The notes under the pieces are model-generated. The model was not told where the DNA came from and searched no databases. It worked only from the letters and a program-made list of their open reading frames with translations. A stretch of 22,438 bases of DNA from Candidatus Omnitrophota bacterium (GTDB lineage: Bacteria > Omnitrophota > Gorgyraeia > 2-01-FULL-45-10). The translations under genes and the position numbers were made by a program. Below, in pieces: positions 1 through 6,961 of this stretch. The stretch's first letter is position 1. The number at the start of each line of letters is the position of its first letter. The stretch covers positions 1-22,438 of the forward strand of contig JAUYPN010000075.1 of NCBI GenBank assembly GCA_030695725.1, in the 5' to 3' direction.

Positions 1-82
1 CGACATTGCTCAGGATCGAACCCTGAGCTTTTGTCGAAGGGTTCGATGAACTCAGGACAGGCCCTGAGCCTGTCGAAGGGCC
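1..82. repeat. Double-hairpin dispersed repeat (family A) inside dnaE
   Basis: Two neighbouring inverted repeats: CGAACCCT (17-24) pairs with AGGGTTCG (38-45), and GGCCCT (60-65) pairs with AGGGCC (77-82). Loops contain GAGC and GTCGAA. A further pairing, GCTCAGG (8-14) with CCTGAGC (22-28), is possible. The same word set occurs at 3874-3925. In the dnaE frame it reads without a stop, giving a Gly/Ser/Pro/Thr-rich peptide. The left boundary is not visible because the window ends within or just after it. REP-type elements with this vocabulary are common in bacterial genomes; no REP-associated transposase is present here. Confidence 0.8.
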
Positions 83-2617
83 GTCCTTCTCTCTCATTTT
101 TATGATGGAGAGTATGGCGCCTTCGCCGACATTTTTTATGGCAGCGAGCCCGAATCTTATGGAATCTCCCACTACGGTGAAGTTCGCGTAACTTTCGTTA
201 ACGTCCGGCGGAAGTATCTTTATACCCATCCTCGCGGATTCATTTATGTAAACGGCTATCTTGTCGAGATTATCTTTTTCACTCGTCAGAAGGGCCGTCA
301 TGAACTCAACCGGGAAGTTCGCTTTCAGGTACGCCGTCCTGAAGCTTATCAGCGCATACGCCGCCGAATGGGATTTATTAAATCCGTAACCGGCGAAATG
401 TTCTATCAGATTAAATACCCTGTCGGCCGTTTTTCTGTCTATCTTGTTTTTCAAACAGCCTTCTATGAACAATTGGCGCGTCTGAGCCATGATCTCGGGC
501 GTCTTCTTTGCCATGGCGCGGCGCAGGTTATCGGCTTGAGCCAGGCTGAAACCGGCGAGACTTGACGCTATCCTCATGGCCTGCTCCTGATAAAGTATGA
601 CGCCGTAAGTCTCTTTAAGTATCGGCTCCAATAGAGGGTGGTCGTACTTAAGCTCAACCTCTCCGTGTTTTCTCTTCATGAAGTCGTCCAGCATTCCGGA
701 ACCTATCGGGCCGGGCCTGAAGAGCGCTAAAAGGGCTATTATGTCCTCGAACTTTTCAGGTTTCAATTTTTTCAGAAGGTCGCGCATTCCGGAACTTTCC
801 AGCTGAAATACGCCGACCGATTCCGCGTTGGCTAAGAGCTTATATGTCTTCTTATCTTCCAGCGAGATACCGGATATATTCAGATCGATATTTTTTGTCC
901 TCTTTATTATCTTCAGCGCCTCGCTTATGACGGTAAGCGTTCTTAATCCCAGGAGGTCCATCTTAAGAAGCCCTATCTTCTCGAGTGACGTCATAGGATA
1001 GCCGGTGGATATCTGTCCGTCGTTGACCTTATACAGAGGGCAATAATTGACGAGAGGCTTCTCGCTTATGACCACGCCTGCGGCATGAGTTGACGCATGA
1101 CGGGTCAATCCTTCGAGGACGAGCGACGTATCTATAAGCTGGGCTATCTTCGGGTCCGTTCTGTACAGGGTCTTTAATTCCGGCTCCTGCTCTATGGCAT
1201 GACTCAAGGTTATGTTTAGCTCGTTAGGAACTAGCTTGGCGATCTTATCCACATCGCCGTATGCCATGCCGAGGGCCCTGCCCACGTCCCGGATGACCGC
1301 TTTGGCCATCATGGTGCCGAATGTCACTATCTGCGCGACATTATCTTTGGAATACTTACGGACCACATAGTCTATGACCTCCTGGCGTCTCTCGTAGCAA
1401 AAGTCTATATCTATATCGGGAAGGCTTATTCTTTCGGGATTCAGGAACCTTTCGAACAGGAGATCGTATTTCAGCGGGTCAATATCGGTAATGCCGAGAG
1501 AGTAACTCACTACGCTTCCGGCCGCGCTCCCCCTGCCGGGGCCCACGGGGATGGCATTCTCTTTGGCATAATTCACAAAATCCGAAGCTATCAGGAAGTA
1601 GCTTGAATAACCGAAATTCTCTATTACTTTCAGCTCGTGCTCGACGCGTTTGGTGACCACATCATCATCGTCCGGATATCTTTTTTTAATGCCTTCCGCG
1701 ACAAGCTCTCTTAAATACGACTCCCTCGTCTTACCCGGCGGAACTTTATACTGCGGCAGATGGACGGCTTTGAAATTCAATTCAAGATTGCATTTTTCGG
1801 CTATCGCCAGAGTATTCTTAAGCGCTTCGGGCACGGTATTGCCGAACGTGCGCGCCATCTCCTGCTTAGACTTAAAATAGAACTCATCCGTCGCCATCCT
1901 CATCCTGTTCGAATCTTCGATATTTGTCTGTGTCTGTATGCATAGAAGCAGGTCATGCGCCCTTGCGTGATCTCTCTCCATATAATGGACGTCATTGGTG
2001 GCGACGAGCCCCAGGCCGAGATCTTTCGACATCTTTATCAGCTCCTGATTAACGGTCTCCTGTTCCGGGATTCCGTTATCCTGGATCTCAAGATAAAAAT
2101 TGTCTTTTCCGAAGGCGCTTTTGTATTCATCCGCCGCCTTCATGGCCCGATCCAGCTGGTTTGTATGAATAAGGTGCGGGATCTCTCCCTTGAGGCAGGC
2201 CGACAGGCATATCAGGCCTTCTTTATGGTCAAATAGGAGTTCTTTATCTATGCGCGGGCGGTAATAGAATCCTTCCAGGTATCCGGCCGAGACAAGCTTT
2301 ATAAGATTTTTATATCCGGTTTCGTTCTTGGCGAGAAGTAATATATGAAACGAAGCGTCTTGAATGCCGCGGCTCGATTTATCGAACCTCGAATCGGGAG
2401 CTATATAGGCTTCGCACCCTATTATCGGTTTTACCCCTGTCTTCATCGCCATATCATAGAATTCTATGGCGCCGAACATGTTACCGTGATCGGTAATTGC
2501 GCATGCGGGCATCCTCAGTTCTCTGGCCTTCCGGAAAAGCCGTTCTAATTGGCAGGCTCCATCTAAGAGGCTATACTGCGTGTGGACGTGCAAGTGTACG
2601 AAATCGGAGTGATTCAT
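1..2617 (-). CDS. dnaE: DNA polymerase III alpha subunit, N-terminal 872 codons (partial)
   Basis: Catalytic subunit of the replicative polymerase. The frame opens with ATG at 2617 and stays open to the left edge, so the C-terminus (rest of the HhH region, OB fold, clamp-binding motif) is outside the window. The N-terminus reads HLHVHTQYSLLDGA and later ITDHGN, the metal-binding motifs of the PHP domain. The polymerase signature GPGRGSAAGS is followed by LPDIDIDFCYERR and KMDLLGLRTL. By my count the three catalytic aspartates fall at 401, 403 and 554, essentially at the E. coli positions, so this is a full-length DnaE rather than PolC. The start lies 14 bp after the guaB3 stop and has no clear Shine-Dalgarno, suggesting cotranscription and perhaps coupling. 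Residues from about 846 to the edge are encoded by a dispersed repeat (see 1-82). Family identity is very secure; what follows the repeat cannot be seen. Confidence 0.96.
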   Translation of the reverse strand, partial: MNHSDFVHLHVHTQYSLLDGACQLERLFRKARELRMPACAITDHGNMFGAIEFYDMAMKTGVKPIIGCEAYIAPDSRFDKSSRGIQDASFHILLLAKNETGYKNLIKLVSAGYLEGFYYRPRIDKELLFDHKEGLICLSACLKGEIPHLIHTNQLDRAMKAADEYKSAFGKDNFYLEIQDNGIPEQETVNQELIKMSKDLGLGLVATNDVHYMERDHARAHDLLLCIQTQTNIEDSNRMRMATDEFYFKSKQEMARTFGNTVPEALKNTLAIAEKCNLELNFKAVHLPQYKVPPGKTRESYLRELVAEGIKKRYPDDDDVVTKRVEHELKVIENFGYSSYFLIASDFVNYAKENAIPVGPGRGSAAGSVVSYSLGITDIDPLKYDLLFERFLNPERISLPDIDIDFCYERRQEVIDYVVRKYSKDNVAQIVTFGTMMAKAVIRDVGRALGMAYGDVDKIAKLVPNELNITLSHAIEQEPELKTLYRTDPKIAQLIDTSLVLEGLTRHASTHAAGVVISEKPLVNYCPLYKVNDGQISTGYPMTSLEKIGLLKMDLLGLRTLTVISEALKIIKRTKNIDLNISGISLEDKKTYKLLANAESVGVFQLESSGMRDLLKKLKPEKFEDIIALLALFRPGPIGSGMLDDFMKRKHGEVELKYDHPLLEPILKETYGVILYQEQAMRIASSLAGFSLAQADNLRRAMAKKTPEIMAQTRQLFIEGCLKNKIDRKTADRVFNLIEHFAGYGFNKSHSAAYALISFRTAYLKANFPVEFMTALLTSEKDNLDKIAVYINESARMGIKILPPDVNESYANFTVVGDSIRFGLAAIKNVGEGAILSIIKMREKDGPSTGSGPVLSSSNPSTKAQGSILSNV

Positions 2618-2631
2618 CGTGAGAGCGGCGC

Positions 2632-3795
2632 TTACTTTCCCATTCCAACCCGTTGGGCGACCTGGAATACTTTTCCTTCTGTCTGGATCGACGGAGCTAT
2701 TATTATTTCGGTCTTATGCATCTGGCTTATGTTCCCGGCGCCTACATTTCCCATCGATGTCTGCAGAGCTCCCATAAGATTCTGCGAGCCATCGTCAACT
2801 TTAGCGGGTCCGAACAATATCTCGTTGAGCGTGCCTGTGACACCGACCTTCACTCTCGTGCCCCTGGGAAGGTTGGCGTGCGGCGTTGCCATGCCCCAAT
2901 GGTTGCCTCTGCCGGGAGCTTCTTTCGACCTGGCAAATGCCGAGCCGACCATTACGGCATCGGCTCCGCAGGCGAACGCTTTACATATATCGCCGCCCGT
3001 CGTCATTCCTCCGTCGGTAATTATGGGAACGTATCTTTTTGTCTTTTTATAAAAGGTGTCCCTGGCGGCCGCGCAGTCTATTGTCGTAGTGACCTGCGGA
3101 ACGCCTATACCCAGCACACCCCTCGTGGTGCAGGCGGCACCCGGCCCTATGCCTACAAGGAGGCCCGAGCATCCGGAATTCAACAGGTCAAGAGCGACCT
3201 CGTAGGTGACGCAATTACCTATTATAACGGGCATTCCGGCGGACTTGCAGAATTTTTTGAAATCGAGCGCTTTGTATTTCGTCGAAATATGCTTAACCGT
3301 CGATACCGTGGACTGTACTATGAATATATCCGCTTTAGCCTCCTCGGCTATCTCGGCAAAGCGGTCCGCTCTTTGAGGAATGGCGCTTACTATCGCGGGA
3401 ACTCCTGCAGATTTAATCTGATCTATTCTCTTTGATATGAGTTTCTCTTTTATAGGCTCAGCATAAACGCTCTGAACGAGCGCCGTCGCCTGGTCAGGCG
3501 CTGCCATGGCTATCTTTTCAAGAACCTCTTCGGGATTTTCATAGCGTGTCTGGACGCCTTCGAGATTCAGGACGGCTAATCCGCCAAGCTTACCCATCGC
3601 TATGGCGAACTTAACGTCGACTACCCCATCCATTGCCGCGGCAATTATGGGAATGCGAAATTTTACTCCGCCTATCGACCACGAGGTATCGATATCCGCG
3701 GGATCTATCGTAATCCTTCCCGGAACGAGCGCTATCTCATCAAAACCGTAGCAACGCCTTGCTTTTCTCTCAACACCGATATAGAATTGACCCAT
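2632..3795 (-). CDS. guaB3: GuaB3-type IMP dehydrogenase (no CBS domains)
   Basis: Predicted to oxidise IMP to XMP with NAD, the committed step to GMP, in the cytoplasm. The 387-residue protein is a single TIM barrel. It carries GNCVTYEVA near 193, the catalytic-loop motif GPGAACTTR with the expected nucleophile Cys222, and the phosphate-binding DGGMTTGGD at 261-269. The usual IMPDH flap follows. The tandem CBS regulatory domains of canonical GuaB are absent and the length fits the GuaB3 family, known mainly from actinobacteria and cyanobacteria. GuaB3 was long annotated only as IMPDH-related, so the activity is inferred. ATG at 3795 has a good AAGGAG six bases upstream. The gene leads the guaB3-dnaE unit, with a consensus promoter at 3848-3876. 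A GMP reductase is a less likely alternative because the length and motifs fit GuaB3 better. Confidence 0.88.
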   Translation of the reverse strand: MGQFYIGVERKARRCYGFDEIALVPGRITIDPADIDTSWSIGGVKFRIPIIAAAMDGVVDVKFAIAMGKLGGLAVLNLEGVQTRYENPEEVLEKIAMAAPDQATALVQSVYAEPIKEKLISKRIDQIKSAGVPAIVSAIPQRADRFAEIAEEAKADIFIVQSTVSTVKHISTKYKALDFKKFCKSAGMPVIIGNCVTYEVALDLLNSGCSGLLVGIGPGAACTTRGVLGIGVPQVTTTIDCAAARDTFYKKTKRYVPIITDGGMTTGGDICKAFACGADAVMVGSAFARSKEAPGRGNHWGMATPHANLPRGTRVKVGVTGTLNEILFGPAKVDDGSQNLMGALQTSMGNVGAGNISQMHKTEIIIAPSIQTEGKVFQVAQRVGMGK

Positions 3796-3847
3796 GATTC
3801 TCCTTGTAATGGATTAGTTTGTCGTTCGTAAATGCACTGGTGTAGAT

Positions 3848-3876
3848 ATGATATAGAATTACGGTAATTTTGTCAA
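3848..3876 (-). promoter_or_regulatory. Sigma70-type promoter for guaB3-dnaE
   Basis: On the minus strand, TTGACA (3871-3876) and TATCAT (3848-3853) are separated by exactly 17 bp, about 55 bp upstream of the guaB3 start. The upstream half of the -35 hexamer (3874-3876) coincides with the end of the family A repeat at 3874-3925. Confidence 0.8.
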
Positions 3877-3925
3877 GTGGTTCGACAAAAGCTCACCACT
3901 TGACCCTGAGCGAAGTCGAAGGGTC
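3874..3925. repeat. Double-hairpin dispersed repeat (family A), intergenic copy
   Basis: CAAGTGGT (3874-3881) pairs with ACCACTTG (3895-3902) around a loop containing TTCGACAAAAGCTC. Next, GACCCT (3902-3907) pairs with AGGGTC (3920-3925) around a loop containing GAGCGAAGTCGA. The architecture and loop words match the copy inside dnaE at 1-82. It lies between the groEL terminator and the guaB3 promoter and overlaps the -35 box. Confidence 0.8.
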
Positions 3926-3937
3926 AAGGCAATATCA

Positions 3938-3971
3938 AAAAGTAGGGCAGGTTTTAACCTGCCCTACTTTT
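3938..3971 (-). terminator. Intrinsic terminator after groEL
   Basis: A perfect 16-bp inverted repeat (3938-3953 and 3956-3971) contains the GC-rich core GTAGGGCAGG. On the minus strand it ends in a run of five T. It lies 28 bp beyond the groEL stop. Its A/T flanks are near-symmetric, so it could also terminate plus-strand transcription. Confidence 0.88.
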
Positions 3972-3998
3972 ACACAATACTCCCTGCTCACTACTATT

Positions 3999-5645
3999 TT
4001 AATACATGCCGCCCATTCCGCCTCCCGGGGGCATTCCGCCCGGCATTCCCATAGAAGCTTTCTCTTCCTCGGGGATGTCGGTCACGATCGTTTCGGTCGT
4101 GATCATCAGAGCGGCGATGCTCGCCGCATTCTGAAGCGCCGAACGCGTAACCTTCTTAGGATCGATGACGCCGGCCTGTATCATATCGCAGTAAGTATCT
4201 TTGTCGGCATCGTACCCTTCGTTGGTCTTCATATCTTTTACTTTTTGGACTACCACCGAGCCTTCCTGACCGGCGTTATTGGCGATCGTACGGATAGGCT
4301 CTTCGAGAGCTCTCTTCACTATATCGGCTCCGATCTGCTCGTCACCCGAGAACTTCGATTTATTGAGAGCGTCTATACACCTTAAGAGAGCCACCCCGCC
4401 GCCGGGAACTATTCCCTCCTCAACGGCCGCTCTTGTGGCATGCAGGGCGTCCTCAACTCTGGCCTTCTTCTCCTTCATCTCGGTTTCGGTCGCGGCTCCG
4501 ACATTGATAACGGCAACTCCGCCCGAAAGCTTTGCCAGCCTCTCCTGCAGCTTCTCCTTGTCATAATCGGAATCGGTACCCTCTATCTGTTTCTTCAGCT
4601 GGGCGATCCTGGACTGAATATCGGTCGTCTTGCCCGCGCCCTGTACTATAGTCGTGTTATCTTTGTCTATCCTTACTCTCTTGGCGCGCCCAAGCTCTTC
4701 CAGCTTCACATTCTCAAGTTTCATTCCGAGATCTTCGGTGATGGCTTTACCGCCTGTCAGTACCGCTATATCTTCTAACATGGCTTTACGCCTGTCGCCG
4801 TAACCCGGAGCCTTTACGGCAGCGCACACGAGCGTGCCGCGCATCTTGTTCACTACCAGCGTCGCGAGCACTTCGCCCTCAGTCTCTTCCGAGATTATAA
4901 GTAACGGCTTGCCGGCTCTGGCAATTTTTTCTAACAAAGGAAGCACATCCTTCATCGCGGATATCTTCTTCTCGTGGATCAATATGTACGGATCGTCAAG
5001 CGAACATTCCATCTTCTCCGCATCGGTCACGAAGTACGGTGAAAGGTAGCCCTGGTCGAACTCCATACCTTCGACGAGCTCCAGCTCCGTCTTTGAGGCC
5101 TTGCCTTCTTCGACCGTTATGACGCCGTCTTTCCCCACCTTTGTCATGGCTTCCGCTATCAGGTCGCCTATCTCGCGGTCGCTGTTTGCCGCTATCGAAG
5201 CTACCTGGGAGACCTCTTTCTTATCCTTAACATTGATCGACTTGGAAAGCCTCTTTAGCTCTTCCACGACTTTTTCCACGGCCTTCTCTATGCCTCTCTT
5301 GAGAGCCATGGGATTCGCGCCTGCGGTGACATTCTTCATGCCTTCCCTGAATATCGATTCCGCGAGCACGGTGGCGGTCGTCGTGCCGTCTCCGGCTATA
5401 TCGGAGGTCTTTGACGCCACCTCTTTCACGAGCTCCGCTCCCATATTTTCATACGGGTCCTTCAATTCTATCTCTTTCGCTACAGTTACACCGTCCTTTG
5501 TTATCGTCGGTGCGCCGAACTTCTTGTCGAGGACGACGTTGCGCCCTTTCGGCCCGAGAGTCACCTTTACCGCTCTGGCGAGCTGCTCGACGCCTCTCAG
5601 GATGGCCCTGCGCGCCTCCTCGCTGTATAGTAGTTGCTTTGCCAT
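3999..5645 (-). CDS. groEL: Chaperonin GroEL (60 kDa subunit)
   Basis: ATP-driven double-ring chaperonin that encloses unfolded proteins under the GroES lid in the cytoplasm. From ATG at 5645 the protein has 548 residues, the normal length, starting MAKQLLYSEEARRAIL. The ATP-site segments KVTLGPKGRNVV and DGTTTATVLAE are intact, as is GIVPGGGVALLR, and the tail is the typical Gly-Met-rich GGMPPGGGMGGMY. An in-frame ATG at 5663 would add six residues but lies directly on the GGAGG sequence that should serve as Shine-Dalgarno, so I prefer 5645. It is the second gene of the CIRCE-controlled operon, about 89 bp after groES, with a heptamer inverted repeat in the gap and a strong terminator after the stop. 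Nothing in the protein is unusual. Confidence 0.98.
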   Translation of the reverse strand: MAKQLLYSEEARRAILRGVEQLARAVKVTLGPKGRNVVLDKKFGAPTITKDGVTVAKEIELKDPYENMGAELVKEVASKTSDIAGDGTTTATVLAESIFREGMKNVTAGANPMALKRGIEKAVEKVVEELKRLSKSINVKDKKEVSQVASIAANSDREIGDLIAEAMTKVGKDGVITVEEGKASKTELELVEGMEFDQGYLSPYFVTDAEKMECSLDDPYILIHEKKISAMKDVLPLLEKIARAGKPLLIISEETEGEVLATLVVNKMRGTLVCAAVKAPGYGDRRKAMLEDIAVLTGGKAITEDLGMKLENVKLEELGRAKRVRIDKDNTTIVQGAGKTTDIQSRIAQLKKQIEGTDSDYDKEKLQERLAKLSGGVAVINVGAATETEMKEKKARVEDALHATRAAVEEGIVPGGGVALLRCIDALNKSKFSGDEQIGADIVKRALEEPIRTIANNAGQEGSVVVQKVKDMKTNEGYDADKDTYCDMIQAGVIDPKKVTRSALQNAASIAALMITTETIVTDIPEEEKASMGMPGGMPPGGGMGGMY

Positions 5646-5666
5646 ATGCCTTGTATCCTCCATGTT

Positions 5667-5735
5667 AGCTTTCAGTCGTCAGCTTTCAGCTATCAGCATT
5701 TTTAGCTGAGGGCTGATGGCTGACAGCTGATAGCT
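5667..5735. repeat. Heptamer-periodic inverted repeat (family B), groES-groEL gap
   Basis: Left arm 5667-5697 and right arm 5705-5735 are 31 bp each and pair imperfectly around a 7-bp loop. Each arm is a run of seven-base units of the form AGCTNTC (right arm GCTGAYA). It fills most of the space between the groES stop and the groEL Shine-Dalgarno, so the mRNA would carry a long stem there. Confidence 0.85.
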
Positions 5736-6022
5736 TATTTAATTATCGCTAAAATGTCTTCTTCTTTGAGTATCAGGTACTCGTTTCCGTCCACCGTAAT
5801 CTCGGTACCGGAATATTTTCCGAAGAGCACCTTGTCGCCCGCTTTTACTTCCGGCGTTATGGTATTGCCCTCATCCGAAACTTTACCCTTACCCACCGCT
5901 ATAACCTTCGCTTCCTGCGGTTTCTCCTTAGCGGAATCGGGAAGAACTATCCCTCCCTTTGTTACCTCTTTGGCTTCGAGAACCTCTACCATGATCCTGT
6001 CCGCCAATGGCTGAATCTTCAT
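5735..6022 (-). CDS. groES: Co-chaperonin GroES (10 kDa subunit)
   Basis: Heptameric lid of the GroEL chamber, cytoplasmic. The 95-residue length is normal. The start MKIQPLADRIMVEV and the mobile-loop segment EVTKGGIVLPDSAKEKPQ are typical, as are VGKGKV and the C-terminal GNEYLILKEEDILAII. A very strong Shine-Dalgarno, AAGGAGG, sits eight bases before ATG 6022. It is first in the groES-groEL operon. A consensus promoter and a CIRCE operator lie upstream, indicating HrcA repression relieved by heat shock; hrcA itself is not in the window. Copies of the heptamer inverted repeat lie on both sides of this small gene, one in its 5' leader and one after its stop. Confidence 0.98.
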   Translation of the reverse strand: MKIQPLADRIMVEVLEAKEVTKGGIVLPDSAKEKPQEAKVIAVGKGKVSDEGNTITPEVKAGDKVLFGKYSGTEITVDGNEYLILKEEDILAIIK

Positions 6023-6059
6023 ATTCTACTCCTCCTTTTCTTAGTTGATTTGACCTTTT

Positions 6060-6120
6060 GCTTTCAGTCGTCAGCTTTCAGCTATCAGTTTTTTTAGCTG
6101 AAGACTGATAGCTGACAGCT
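6060..6120. repeat. Heptamer-periodic inverted repeat (family B), groES leader
   Basis: Left arm 6060-6088 matches the left arm of the copy at 5667-5697 almost exactly. Right arm 6096-6120 pairs with it across a T-rich loop. It sits between the CIRCE operator (6124-6150) and the groES Shine-Dalgarno, inside the predicted 5' untranslated leader. Confidence 0.85.
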
Positions 6121-6123
6121 TAG

Positions 6124-6150
6124 TTAGCACTCATCTAAATTGAGTGCTAA
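6124..6150 (-). promoter_or_regulatory. CIRCE operator (HrcA binding site)
   Basis: TTAGCACTC (6124-6132), a nine-base spacer and GAGTGCTAA (6142-6150) form a perfect match to the CIRCE consensus. It lies just downstream of the -10 box, overlapping the expected transcription start region. Repression by HrcA when GroE is free is the established mode for this site. Confidence 0.97.
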
Positions 6151-6159
6151 CAATTTAGT

Positions 6160-6187
6160 ATTATACAGAATTATAAAAAGATGTCAA
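6160..6187 (-). promoter_or_regulatory. Sigma70-type promoter for groES-groEL
   Basis: On the minus strand, TTGACA (6182-6187) and TATAAT (6160-6165) are both perfect consensus, with a 16-bp spacer. The -35 box begins only 15 bp beyond the coaX stop. The CIRCE operator follows about 10 bp after the -10 box. Confidence 0.9.
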
Positions 6188-6202
6188 GAAAAATTTCTAA
6201 TT

Positions 6203-6961
6203 TTATACTTTGGAGATCAGATGCAGGCCTTTTAGCGTAAGATCTTCATCGACGCGCTGGATGGATTTGGCGTACTTTTTCATCAATTTTGAATTGCCGC
6301 CTGTGGCGATGACTTTTGCGGATCTGCCTAATATCCTCTTATATTGAGTGACGAGGCCGTCGCACATGGCGCCGAAGCCGAAGAGGATGCCGCCCCTCAT
6401 GCTGTTCACCGTGTCCTTACCTATAATAGAGGAGGCGCTCTCGAGCTCCACTTTGGGCAATAGCGCCATATTTCTATAAAGGCCCGAGAGCGATAGCTCT
6501 ATTCCGGGAAGTATAAGTCCTCCCAGATAATCGCCTCTTTTGGATATAACGTCAAATGTTATGGCCGTTCCGAAATCTATAACCACCGCGGGCGTTCCGT
6601 ATAAGATTTTTGCGGCGTAAGCGTTCACGAGCCTGTCCTGTCCCACTTCTCTCTTTACCTTATACATATTCCTTATGGGCGCTTTCAGATCCCTGCCGAC
6701 GATCTTTATCCTTATCGCGCCGAAGTGCCTACGCAGTTCCGCCATGAGACGCGCGAGAGCCAGAGGAACTACGCTCGACACTATCGCCTCATCTACCATG
6801 TTCACCTCAAGGCCCGTCTCTTTGATCAGGGCTTTAAACCGCCTGATGTATGAAGAGTATGAGTTTGTCGGTATTTTCGTCTTTCCGAACAGTTTCGCGC
6901 CCTTGAATATCCCCGCCGTTATGTTGGTATTACCTATATCTATCGCCAATAAACTCATCAT
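6203..6961 (-). CDS. coaX: Type III pantothenate kinase
   Basis: Phosphorylates pantothenate, the first step of coenzyme A synthesis; type III enzymes belong to the ASKHA fold and need a monovalent cation. The 252-residue length is typical. The nucleotide-binding motif DIGNTN is at 8-13, followed by GQDR at 107-110, the family motif DFGTAITFD starting at 129, and GGLILPG at 147-153. The first codons are ATG ATG, so the start is 6961 or 6958. The former overlaps the birA stop by four bases. BirA-CoaX adjacency is common in bacteria. I see no convincing terminator after the stop before the groE promoter. Confidence 0.94.
   Translation of the reverse strand: MMSLLAIDIGNTNITAGIFKGAKLFGKTKIPTNSYSSYIRRFKALIKETGLEVNMVDEAIVSSVVPLALARLMAELRRHFGAIRIKIVGRDLKAPIRNMYKVKREVGQDRLVNAYAAKILYGTPAVVIDFGTAITFDVISKRGDYLGGLILPGIELSLSGLYRNMALLPKVELESASSIIGKDTVNSMRGGILFGFGAMCDGLVTQYKRILGRSAKVIATGGNSKLMKKYAKSIQRVDEDLTLKGLHLISKV

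Noticed and set aside
2653..3435. Long plus-strand open frame (260 codons) opposite guaB3
   Set aside because: It is fully antisense to a clear IMPDH-family gene, has no recognisable domain and an odd Arg/Tyr-rich composition typical of a shadow frame.
5101..5709. Plus-strand open frame of 202 codons opposite groEL
   Set aside because: It is antisense to highly conserved groEL codons. Its end only reads the heptamer repeat (QLSAIS).
5667..6120. Possible CRISPR-like array from repeated heptamers
   Set aside because: There are no regular spacers; the repeats form inverted arms around groES and no cas gene is present.
6188..6210. AT-only hairpin after coaX as terminator
   Set aside because: The stem is about five A/T pairs around AGA, which is too weak, and the region merges into the groE promoter.
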